Shown here: piece by piece, positions 34,878-41,917 of the stretch
Layout of the letters: each line of letters opens with the position of its first letter
How positions within the stretch are numbered: position 1 is the first letter of the stretch
Assembly (NCBI RefSeq): GCF_020442045.1
Contig: NZ_JAGRLA010000170.1
Span: forward strand, 1-52,025
Direction of reading: 5' to 3'
DNA length: 52,025 nucleotides
Origin: Bauldia sp.
Lineage (GTDB): Bacteria > Pseudomonadota > Alphaproteobacteria > Rhizobiales > Kaistiaceae
Translations under genes and position numbers: made by a program
The notes under the pieces: generated by a model
Told to the model about the DNA's origin: nothing
The model's input: only the letters and a program-made list of their open reading frames with translations
The model's database searches: none

Positions 34878-35878
34878 CGGCCTGCCTCGCCGGCGGTAAT
34901 GCGCGGGTCGATCAGCGGATAGACGAGGTCGACGACCAACATCGCTAACGAGACCGACACGATGATGAACAGAACGACGCCCTGGATAACGAAATAGTCC
35001 GAGGTCCGCAGCGCATTGAAAAGGACTGTGCCGACGCCCGGATAGTTGAAGATCGCCTCGACCAGGACCTGTCCCGAGATCAGCTGTCCCATGTCGATGG
35101 CGAGCGCCGTGACCTGGGGTAGGATCGCATTGCGAACGCCGTAGTGGAGGAAGAGCGTTCGCTCACGCAGGCCCTTCACCCGACCGTACATCAGGTAGTC
35201 CTCGTCGAGCACGGTGGTCATGACGCCGCGCATGCTGAGCGCCCAAAAACCGACCAGCCCGAGCGCAATGGATCCCACTGGCAGTATCGCGTGGCGAATG
35301 AAATCGATCGCGGTCGCGAGGGAGAAGTCGCGCGTGCTGCCGACCGTGAAGCTTCCTCCCGTCGGCAGGATCGGCCACATGAAGGCGAACAGGTATAGAA
35401 GGATGAGTGCCAGCAGGTAGAAGGGCACCGCTGAAATCGTCATCGATAGGTAAATGAGACCGCGCAGAACGAGCGGGGCACGGCGCCAACTGCCGAGCGC
35501 GCCAAGGAGGTTGCCGACAACAAAGGCAATGGACACCGCGGTCAGGAGCAGACCGAGGCTCCATGGAATTGCGTGCAGAAGGACGTCGCCCACCGTCGCC
35601 GGAAAATAGGCCAGCGAGTAACCGAGGTTGCCCGAGAGCAACTGACGCAGGTACATGAAATACTGAACGGGCCAGGGCTCGTCGAGAGCGAATGTGTCGC
35701 GATAGAAAGCAACGATCTCCGCGCCGCCCTGCACCGATTGTCCCTTGCTGGCCATGCGGCCGAGGATTCCCGCGATGGGATCGACCGGCGTCGCCCGCAC
35801 GATGATGAAGTTGACCGTGATGGCGACCCAAACGGTCAGGCAGAAAATCAGGATCCGGATGATCGTGCGTCTGAGCAT
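34874..35878 (-). CDS. Dipeptide-type ABC transporter permease (DppB-like)
   Basis: A 334-residue inner-membrane permease beginning MLRRTIIRILIFCLTVWVAI, the characteristic first helix of DppB proteins, followed by FIIVRATPVDPI. It has NLGYSLAYFPATVGDVL and the cytoplasmic loop LDEDYLMYGRVKGLRERTLFLHYGVRNAILP. ATG 35878 was chosen over the longer frame from 36055 because the latter adds a non-hydrophobic leader overlapping the binding-protein gene. It lies 125 bases downstream of the binding protein, with a strong stem-loop between. Confidence 0.93.
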   Translation of the reverse strand: MLRRTIIRILIFCLTVWVAITVNFIIVRATPVDPIAGILGRMASKGQSVQGGAEIVAFYRDTFALDEPWPVQYFMYLRQLLSGNLGYSLAYFPATVGDVLLHAIPWSLGLLLTAVSIAFVVGNLLGALGSWRRAPLVLRGLIYLSMTISAVPFYLLALILLYLFAFMWPILPTGGSFTVGSTRDFSLATAIDFIRHAILPVGSIALGLVGFWALSMRGVMTTVLDEDYLMYGRVKGLRERTLFLHYGVRNAILPQVTALAIDMGQLISGQVLVEAIFNYPGVGTVLFNALRTSDYFVIQGVVLFIIVSVSLAMLVVDLVYPLIDPRITAGEAGR

Positions 35879-35960
35879 CGTGTCCGCTGCAGCATTCTGT
35901 TTGCAGGTTGGGCGCCGCTCACGGCACGGCGCACGGGAGGAGCGGCAGGGCCGGTCAGGT

Positions 35961-35987
35961 GTCGACCCCGCCCGAGGCGGGGCCGAC
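35961..35987 (-). other. Strong stem-loop between binding-protein and permease genes of the Dpp-type operon
   Basis: GTCGACCCCGCC (35961-35972) pairs with GGCGGGGCCGAC (35976-35987) with one mismatch and a 3-base loop, 16 bases beyond the binding-protein stop. No T tract follows on the minus strand. It likely protects the binding-protein message and limits permease expression. Confidence 0.55.
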
Positions 35988-36003
35988 CAATTCAATGGAG
36001 TCT

Positions 36004-37737
36004 TTACTCCGCGGGCTTGACGTTGAGGATGAGCTGGTTGCCGCTCACCCACCAATGATCCGGTTGGAAGTAGTTGTTTTCCACCGTCGGCCAGTTCGTC
36101 CAGTACGTCGTGGCGAAGGGCGTCAGCAGGCGAGCCTGAACAAGGGGAATAACCGGCAGTTCATCGGAGAAGATTGCCAGGGCCTTGTCCGCGGCCGCCA
36201 CGAACTCGGGGTTATCCGCCGGTAGTTTCGCCATCGTTGCCACCGCCTCGTCGAACGCCTTGTTCTCAAAACGCGGCGTCTCAGTGCCGGGTGCGGCCTC
36301 TCCGATCGGCGCCGAATGGGTGCTGTCGTAGAATGCCATCGACGCATAAGGGTCCTGCACGCTGCCGCAGGTGCCGCCGAGCCACGCTGCCGCCTTGCCG
36401 GTCTTGATGTCGCTAAAGAAGTTGGCGCTCTCTACCGGCTGGAAGCTGGCGTCGAAGCCAGCATTCTGCAATTGCGCAACGACGACGGGCGCGGTCTTCA
36501 TTTCGGTGGCTTCACCGGATCGCACGATGATCTGTATGGCGACCGTCTTTCCCTCGGAGTCGACCCATTTGCCGTCGGCACCCTTCTCGAAGCCGGCCCC
36601 GGTCATGAGCGGCTCGATATTTTCAGGATGCGACTTCACCTTGTCGACGGTCGCGGCATTGCGCTCGAGGAACGCCGCGAGCGGCGGGTAGGTCGGGAAT
36701 GGCGCATAGCTCGGATCAGTCGCGCCTTCGTACGCGATATCGATGACTTGCTGACGATTGATGGCGTCATTAATCGCGTGGCGAACCTCCTTGCTGTCGA
36801 GCGGTGCCAGCTTGTTGTTCAGGCCGAGGTTGCGCGGGCACGCGTCAAGGTAGGCGTAGGGCAGATCCTCGGTCCAGGCGATGACGTTGGGATTGCGCTC
36901 GCGTGCGATCTCGAAGGTGCTTCGACCTAGGATCCAGGCGGCATCAAGCTGGTTGTTCACCAGCATCGAGGCGCGTGCGTCTTCCGTGCCGACACCGGTC
37001 CAGATCACCCGCTTGGGGGCAGGCAGGTCGTGGAAACCGCTCTCGGCGCCCCACCAGTCGTCGCGCCTGTCGAACACGGTCTCGGTCTCGGTTGAGCGCA
37101 CGAGACGGTAGGGACCGGTGCCGAGTGGCCAGCCCTTCTCAAGATCGAAATCGGTGAATGTCATCGGGTCCTTGTCCTCCCAGATGTGCTTGGGAGCGAT
37201 CAGGACCGTCCGCCAGATGCGGACGCCGAAGTAATCCAGCAGAAAGCGCGGATTGGGCTCTTTGAGATGGAAGACGACGGTAGCGGGGTCCGTCGCTTCG
37301 ACGCTATCAACCCACACTTTCAGGTCGGCGGAGTACTGAAGGCCAGGATTGGCCATGAGCATGTTCACGGTGAACACGACATCGTCGGCGCTGAAATCGA
37401 CGCCGTCGCTCCACTTGACGCCCGGCCGCAGCTTCACGGTGACGGTCTGATAGTCCGGCGAAAATGTGCCGCTTTCCGCCAGCCAGGGCTCGAGCTCGCC
37501 GGATTCAAGATTGTAATTGAAAAGCGACTCCTGGGTCGCCTGCCACATGCCCCAGTCGAGGTTGCTGCCGGCGATATACGGGTTCATGTTGTCCGGCACC
37601 GGCACCCGCCCGTCGATGTTCTCCAGGATCAGTGTGTCCTGGCGCGGTACCTCGGGTATGGACTGCGCATGGGCGACGCCCGCAACGAGAAGCGAGCTGA
37701 CACTGCAAAGTAACGTTCGCAAGATCTTGCTGTTCAT
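36004..37737 (-). CDS. Dipeptide-type ABC transporter substrate-binding protein (SBP family 5)
   Basis: A 577-residue periplasmic binding protein. The signal peptide MNSKILRTLLCSVSSLLVAG ends at AHA-QS near 24. The mature part has LEPWLAESGTFSPDYQTVTVKLRPGVKWSDGVDFSADDVVFT, the signature of SBP_bac_5 proteins. ATG 37737 is preceded by an excellent AAAGGAGAG. Family members bind oligopeptides, but many in Rhizobiales bind oligosaccharides or glycosides; the two sugar isomerases in the operon favour a carbohydrate ligand. It is somewhat longer than the usual 520-540 residues. Confidence 0.94.
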   Translation of the reverse strand: MNSKILRTLLCSVSSLLVAGVAHAQSIPEVPRQDTLILENIDGRVPVPDNMNPYIAGSNLDWGMWQATQESLFNYNLESGELEPWLAESGTFSPDYQTVTVKLRPGVKWSDGVDFSADDVVFTVNMLMANPGLQYSADLKVWVDSVEATDPATVVFHLKEPNPRFLLDYFGVRIWRTVLIAPKHIWEDKDPMTFTDFDLEKGWPLGTGPYRLVRSTETETVFDRRDDWWGAESGFHDLPAPKRVIWTGVGTEDARASMLVNNQLDAAWILGRSTFEIARERNPNVIAWTEDLPYAYLDACPRNLGLNNKLAPLDSKEVRHAINDAINRQQVIDIAYEGATDPSYAPFPTYPPLAAFLERNAATVDKVKSHPENIEPLMTGAGFEKGADGKWVDSEGKTVAIQIIVRSGEATEMKTAPVVVAQLQNAGFDASFQPVESANFFSDIKTGKAAAWLGGTCGSVQDPYASMAFYDSTHSAPIGEAAPGTETPRFENKAFDEAVATMAKLPADNPEFVAAADKALAIFSDELPVIPLVQARLLTPFATTYWTNWPTVENNYFQPDHWWVSGNQLILNVKPAE

Positions 37738-37763
37738 CAGAACTCTCCTTTGATCGTACTGCT

Positions 37764-38687
37764 TCATGCCACCAGGGGACGAAGGGTGTTGTAGCCAAGC
37801 CGGAGGCCACGGCGTTCGGTGCTGTAGCGCGCGACGAGATCGGCCTCGCTCTCGTGCTGGCCGATCTCAGCCGCCTTGGCGAAAACCTCGTCCTCGTGCT
37901 CGATATCGAGGTTGCCGGCGTAGCCGACTTCGATCAGCGCCGTGATGAAAGCCGGCCAGTCGACGTCGCCCCATCCCGGGGTGCGAGCGCGCCACCAGCC
38001 GTGGCCGAGATCATCGCTATTCGACAGCTGCCCGTAGATGCCGGTGCGGCTTCTGATACTTTCGACGATCTCCATGTCCTTGGCGTGGGCGTGGTAGATG
38101 CGGTCGCCGAAGTCGCGCACCGCCTTCACGTAGTCGATGCCCAGCCAGACCATATGAGACGGATCGATCTCGAGCCCGATGGCGCGCGAGGGTACGGCAT
38201 CGAACATCATCTCCCAGACTTCGGGACTGAATGCGATGTTGATGCCCTTCATCTCGATCACATCCATCATCGGGCAGTTTTCGATGGCCAGTCGAAGGCC
38301 TCGCGTCTCCGCTTCGTCGGCCAGGCGCGAGAACACTTCCTTATAGAGGGGCAGGTTTGCGGCGACGCTCTTGGAGGGATCGCGGCCGGCGAATGTCGCG
38401 ACGGTCGATATCCCCATGCGCTTCGCGAGATCGAGGACCTTGACCAGATACTCCTGGGCTTCCTTGCCCTCAGTTGGATCGAGGTAGTTCGGGTAATAGC
38501 CGAGGGCAGAGATCTCGATGTTCTTCGATGCGAGGTCCTCGCGGATCTTCGCGATTTGCTCGTCCGTGGTCGTGCTCGCATCGAGCGAGGATCCGGGCCA
38601 CGCCGACAGCTCGATGCTGTCGAAGCCGACTTCATGGGCGAAAGCGGCGGTGTCCGGAGTATAATTTGCGTAAAATCCAAGCCTCAC
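37764..38687 (-). CDS. Sugar phosphate isomerase/epimerase family protein (TIM barrel)
   Basis: A 307-residue xylose-isomerase-like TIM barrel. Metal-ligand positions are visible in LRLAIENCPMMD (Glu), GLEIDPSHMVW (Asp/His), IYHAHAKDMEI (His) and YAGNLDIEHEDE (Glu). It begins RLGFYANYTPDTAAF. I chose GTG 38687 rather than the in-frame TTG at 38693 because AAGGGAG ends right at the TTG and sits 6 bases from the GTG. It lies between the Lrp/AsnC regulator and the binding protein. It is only distantly similar to the isomerase at 31433, so the pathway may have two separate isomerisation steps. Confidence 0.9.
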   Translation of the reverse strand: MRLGFYANYTPDTAAFAHEVGFDSIELSAWPGSSLDASTTTDEQIAKIREDLASKNIEISALGYYPNYLDPTEGKEAQEYLVKVLDLAKRMGISTVATFAGRDPSKSVAANLPLYKEVFSRLADEAETRGLRLAIENCPMMDVIEMKGINIAFSPEVWEMMFDAVPSRAIGLEIDPSHMVWLGIDYVKAVRDFGDRIYHAHAKDMEIVESIRSRTGIYGQLSNSDDLGHGWWRARTPGWGDVDWPAFITALIEVGYAGNLDIEHEDEVFAKAAEIGQHESEADLVARYSTERRGLRLGYNTLRPLVA

Positions 38688-38727
38688 GGCCAACTCCCTT
38701 GTTTTCTAACGATTACGACTGCGCTCT

Positions 38728-39198
38728 CTAGAGCGAATCGTAGCTGACGATGCCGCCGCTCCAGGCGTAGTACTTGCTGAGTTTGAGAAGCGGATAGACA
38801 TCAAGCCTGATCACGCCATCGATCTTTCCGAGGCGCTCATTCTTGAATTTCACGATGTCGGCCTGAGAGCTCAGCCAGACCTCCATCATTAGGTCGTAAG
38901 TGCCGGCGCATACGCCGAGGAAGTGGACTTCGGGAAGCTTGCGAAGCTCGTTCTCGATGTCGGGAACCTTGGCCGCCAACGCCTGGACGAAAATCACCGC
39001 AACAGCATTGAAGCCAAGCTTGTGCGGATTGGCCGACGCCGTCATTCGGATGACGCCCTGTTCCTCAAGCCGCAATCGCCGCCGCCGCACTGTCGCTTCA
39101 GACAGTTTGAGGCTAGCGGCGATGACTTGATTGGTCATGGCGCCGTCATCCTGAAGCATGCGAACGATCGAACGGTCTACTTCGTCGATTTTCGTCAT
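38728..39198 (-). CDS. Lrp/AsnC family transcriptional regulator
   Basis: A 156-residue regulator. The N-terminal helix-turn-helix covers about 4-55 (DEVDRSIVRMLQDDGAMTNQ, LSEATVRRRRLRLEEQGVI), and the RAM effector-binding domain covers about 65-140 (AVAVIFVQALAAKVPDIENEL, VCAGTYDLMMEVW). It is the first gene of the Dpp-type operon, 40 bases upstream of the isomerase, which is unusual: Lrp/AsnC proteins more often regulate amino-acid genes. The palindromes at 39233-39259 upstream suggest autoregulation of the whole operon. Confidence 0.93.
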   Translation of the reverse strand: MTKIDEVDRSIVRMLQDDGAMTNQVIAASLKLSEATVRRRRLRLEEQGVIRMTASANPHKLGFNAVAVIFVQALAAKVPDIENELRKLPEVHFLGVCAGTYDLMMEVWLSSQADIVKFKNERLGKIDGVIRLDVYPLLKLSKYYAWSGGIVSYDSL

Positions 39199-39232
39199 AT
39201 CAAATCCATTTTTGACGATTTCAGTCTACGAT

Positions 39233-39259
39233 AGACATATATATGTCTGTCAAGTGACA
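39233..39259 (-). promoter_or_regulatory. Promoter with TTGACA and two palindromes upstream of the Lrp/AsnC operon
   Basis: AGACATATATATGTCT (39233-39248) is a perfect 16-bp palindrome, and TGTCA-AG-TGACA (39248-39259) is a second one. A consensus -35 TTGACA reads on the minus strand at 39253-39248; the AT-rich palindrome occupies the spacer after it. No convincing -10 was identified. Binding by the Lrp/AsnC protein encoded next door is likely but inferred. Confidence 0.6.
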
Positions 39260-39460
39260 TTTTAAGGCGATATGCGGCGATTTTCGCAACCCCTGCTGGT
39301 CTGCTCCAGCCCATCGCAGAACGGCCTCGCATCCATCACCGCGGTCCGGTCGAGACGAGATCCGGCTCACTGTGTCAGCATGTGTGCGCGCCCGTCTTGG
39401 GGCCGCTCGCCCCGACTGACTTAGGTCGCGTCAATCATTTGCCGGTGCGCTGGAAACGGG
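39260..39460. other. Non-coding stretch, nothing recognised
   Basis: About 200 bases between the Lrp/AsnC promoter and the stem-loop at 39461. No open frame with coding character, repeat or RNA gene was seen. Confidence 0.4.
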
Positions 39461-39480
39461 CGACCGCCACGGGGCGGTCG
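39461..39480 (-). terminator. Stem-loop downstream of the frameshifted gene
   Basis: CGACCGCC (39461-39468) and GGCGGTCG (39473-39480) are exact complements around a 4-base loop. It lies 65 bases downstream of the stop of the minus-strand pseudogene and could be its former terminator; no T tract follows. Confidence 0.4.
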
Positions 39481-39544
39481 ATCGCTTGCGGACAGATGAG
39501 ATCAAACTGAGAGGTGATTCACCTGGCACCGCCCGACCGGCTGT

Positions 39545-39925
39545 TCAGTCGCCGGGTTGGCTGGGGAATCCGATGACTTTGATCTGATCTGTGTCGCTGA
39601 TCTCGAGAGTGTGGATGACCGACAACGGCGTCTGACCGATCGGCCATGTGGGCGTGCCGGGAAGGCGTCCTTTCGCACCGCGGTGGTGAAGACGACGTAG
39701 AAGAACCCAATGTCTCGCAGAGCACCGAGGGACGGACGCCGCATGCTGCGGATCGAGCTGGAGAAGTTGCCCAGATAGTCTCTGATGGAGACAACATTCT
39801 GCGGCGTGATTGCGAAGCTAAGGTAGAAACGGTCTTCTACCTGGCCTGCCGGTCTGGTCGCCTTTGCCGCCGGTGCGCAGGTTAGCCCGCAAAGTAGCGC
39901 GGAACCTTGCGATTCCAGCGCCAGG
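39545..39925 (-). pseudogene. Frameshifted gene for a small, possibly exported protein
   Basis: On the minus strand one frame reads a hydrophobic, signal-like ALLCGLTCAPAAKA, then VEDRFYLSFAITPQNVVSIR and GALRDIGFFYVVFTTAVRKDAF (to about 39660). It then breaks into meaningless sequence. A second frame picks up at the same point as GTPTWPIGQTPLSVIHTLEI and runs to DQIKVIGFPSQPGD with a stop at 39545. Restoring one C to the CCC run near 39657-39660 would join them. No start codon exists in frame at the 5' side, where the 65-bp repeat begins. I do not recognise the family. It could be a true pseudogene or a sequencing error plus an unannotated start. Confidence 0.6.
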
Positions 39926-39931
39926 ATAACG

Positions 39932-39996
39932 ATCTCAGATCTTTGCCGGGTGATACGCTGGCGGAGGGAGAGAAACCCGGCTCCAAGATTCTCCGC
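39932..39996. repeat. Interspersed 65-bp repeat, copy 2
   Basis: Direct repeat of 23331-23395 with about 4 mismatches (see that entry for the folding arms). This copy abuts the 5' end of the frameshifted gene and lies 48 bases from the FadR-type gene stop. Confidence 0.75.
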
Positions 39997-40044
39997 GCGG
40001 AGGCATGGGACAAAACGTAGGATGGGCAGCGTTGCCGCCGGACA

Positions 40045-40878
40045 TCATTCCCCACCCTTGTCGCGGCCGAAAGAGGTCGCCCAGCGGGCGGCCTTCTCCC
40101 GCTCGAAGCGCTGGGCAACGTCGTGGGTGACGGCACGCAGTATCTCGGAGGACAGACGCTTCGATTCGCGATAGAGCTGCCCGATCAGTTGGATGTGGCT
40201 CGCCATCTCGTGGAAGGCGCGCGCCGGATCGCGCGCGGCAATGGCCTCGTAGATGGCCGTGTGATCGCGGACCGAGAGTGCATCCGCATCGGGCATGTGA
40301 TACGTCGTCGTGCGCTGGTCGACGAGCCAGTCGACCACCGCCTCGTGTATCGTGGTGAAGATCGGATTGCCGGTGATCGCGGCTATCTCATAGTGGAACG
40401 CGACATCGGTGCGGATGAATTCGACACGATCGCCGACCGCGGCAACGTTTGCGTCGAGCGCCGTCTTGAGCCGCTTCACATCGTCGTCTGATGCAACGGT
40501 GGCGGCGAGCCAGCATTGACCGGATTCGAGCACCAGGCGGGCCTGTTCGCCCCGCTGTTGTCCCTCCGGACCCGAGGACAGGCGCTTCGAAAGCCGCGTA
40601 AATTGCTGAACGAGATGCGCCGCCGACGGGGGTATGACCCTCGCCCGAGCGCCGTTGATGATCTCGACCATGCCCTGCTGCTCGAGGAAGAAGAGCGCTT
40701 CCCGGACGGCCGGACGCCCGACCCCGAATCGCTGCATCAGGTCCTTTTCGGTGGGCAGACGGTCGCCAACCGCAAATTCCCCGCTGTCGATCAGCTTCTC
40801 GATCTCGTCGGCGACATCATGCGCGCGCTTGCGGCGAACGATGGGTGCCTTGGGCAATATTGAATTTACCGGGTCCAT
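40045..40878 (-). CDS. GntR family transcriptional regulator, FadR/FCD subfamily
   Basis: A 277-residue regulator. The winged helix (about 15-85) reads VADEIEKLIDSGEFAVGDRLPTEKDLMQRF then VGRPAVREALFFLEQQGMV. The all-helical FCD domain (about 105-245) keeps the metal-site pattern: Asp in FIRTDVAFHYEI, His in VRDHTAIYEAI and MASHIQ. ATG 40878 has GGAGG 7 bases upstream; the longer frame from 40947 overlaps the operator. It is divergent from the aldose 1-epimerase, and the inverted repeat at 40962-40993 lies between them. The probable effector is a sugar acid or similar carboxylate. Confidence 0.93.
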   Translation of the reverse strand: MDPVNSILPKAPIVRRKRAHDVADEIEKLIDSGEFAVGDRLPTEKDLMQRFGVGRPAVREALFFLEQQGMVEIINGARARVIPPSAAHLVQQFTRLSKRLSSGPEGQQRGEQARLVLESGQCWLAATVASDDDVKRLKTALDANVAAVGDRVEFIRTDVAFHYEIAAITGNPIFTTIHEAVVDWLVDQRTTTYHMPDADALSVRDHTAIYEAIAARDPARAFHEMASHIQLIGQLYRESKRLSSEILRAVTHDVAQRFEREKAARWATSFGRDKGGE

Positions 40879-40955
40879 TCCCTGCCTCCGACCGCCGAAT
40901 TGCGGGCCCCTCCATACCCGTTTTTGGCCCTTCGAACAGCCCTCCAATGAGGAGC

Positions 40956-40993
40956 TTGTACTGCAATAGGTAGCAACTTATGATCCTATTGCA
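40956..40993 (+). promoter_or_regulatory. Promoter overlapped by an inverted-repeat operator (FadR-type gene/epimerase)
   Basis: TGCAATAGG (40962-40970) and CCTATTGCA (40985-40993) are perfect complements with a 14-base centre. A plus-strand promoter TTGTAC (40956-40961), 17-base spacer, TATGAT (40979-40984) has its spacer and -10 inside the repeat. Repressor binding there would block the epimerase promoter. The cognate factor is presumably the FadR-type protein encoded divergently. Confidence 0.65.
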
Positions 40994-41014
40994 ACGAGGG
41001 ATGATTTTCCCGGA

Positions 41015-41917
41015 ATGTTCTCTCTTCCGTCGACCGGACCGCTGGTCACTTTGCGCGAGGCAGATACCGAGCTTGTCGTTGCGCCGGCGTGCGGGGCCCG
41101 GCTCTCGGCTTTCCGGATCGGCGGTCGCGACGTCCTTCGCCCGGCGACTGAGGCCGTGCTCGAAAGCGCCTTTCCGTATGGTTTTGCGGCGTTTCCGCTG
41201 CTCCCCTATTCCGGTCCGATCTTCGGCGACGGGTTCTCGTTCGGTGGCGAATTTCATCCGCTCGGCCGTAACGTGCCGGCCGAGCCGGGCGCGACTCACG
41301 GCGAAGGCTGGATCCGTGACTGGTCGATCCTAGAGCAGTCGGATACGCGGATAGGGCTGCGGCTAGACTATGCTCCGATGCCTGGCGCGTTTCCTTTCGC
41401 CTGGCGGGGCGACATTACCTACGCCATCGCCAACCGGCGGCTGGAGGCGACCTTGTCGCTGACCAACCGTGACTACCGGCCGATGCCGGGCGGTATGGGC
41501 CTTCACCCCTACTTTCCGAAGGCTCCCGGCACGGAGCTGGCTTTCGATGCCACGGGGTTGTGGCCCGCGGACGCGCCAGAGGCCGTCACGCTCGGCGCCG
41601 GACCGCTGGAAGCCGGGCTCGATTTCCGCCAGGGCCAGGACGTCGATGGCATCGTGCTCGACCGCTGCTACGAGGGATGGGACGGTCGCGCCGCGCTCAC
41701 CGCGCCCGACGGACTGGTGACGGTGATCAGGGCCGATCCGGTATTTGGCAAGCTCCAGGTCTACGACGCCTGGGACTATCCCTATATCTGCATCGAGCCG
41801 GTTACGAACGCCAATGACGGTTTCAACCGGGCCGCACTGGACGTTCCCGGCCACGCCGTGGCGGTTCTTTCCCCGGGACAGTGCCTGAAAGGAACGATCT
41901 CGATCCACCTGTCCTAG
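41015..41917 (+). CDS. Aldose 1-epimerase family protein
   Basis: A 300-residue galactose-mutarotase-fold enzyme that interconverts alpha and beta anomers of a sugar or phosphosugar. Conserved positions: Asn/Arg-rich early strand FPLLPYSGPIFGDGF, the His of GATHGEGW (about 94), the catalytic-type His of GMGLHPYF (about 165), and the Glu of CIEPVTNANDGFN (about 264). It is cytoplasmic. It stands alone on the plus strand; its TAG stop overlaps the convergent MocR stop within CTAG. Its partner pathway is unclear. Confidence 0.92.
   Translation: MFSLPSTGPLVTLREADTELVVAPACGARLSAFRIGGRDVLRPATEAVLESAFPYGFAAFPLLPYSGPIFGDGFSFGGEFHPLGRNVPAEPGATHGEGWIRDWSILEQSDTRIGLRLDYAPMPGAFPFAWRGDITYAIANRRLEATLSLTNRDYRPMPGGMGLHPYFPKAPGTELAFDATGLWPADAPEAVTLGAGPLEAGLDFRQGQDVDGIVLDRCYEGWDGRAALTAPDGLVTVIRADPVFGKLQVYDAWDYPYICIEPVTNANDGFNRAALDVPGHAVAVLSPGQCLKGTISIHLS

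Noticed and set aside
39646..39885. 79-codon plus-strand open frame in the 39-40 kb gap
   Set aside because: It is antisense to the frameshifted minus-strand gene, which has the more natural protein sequence.
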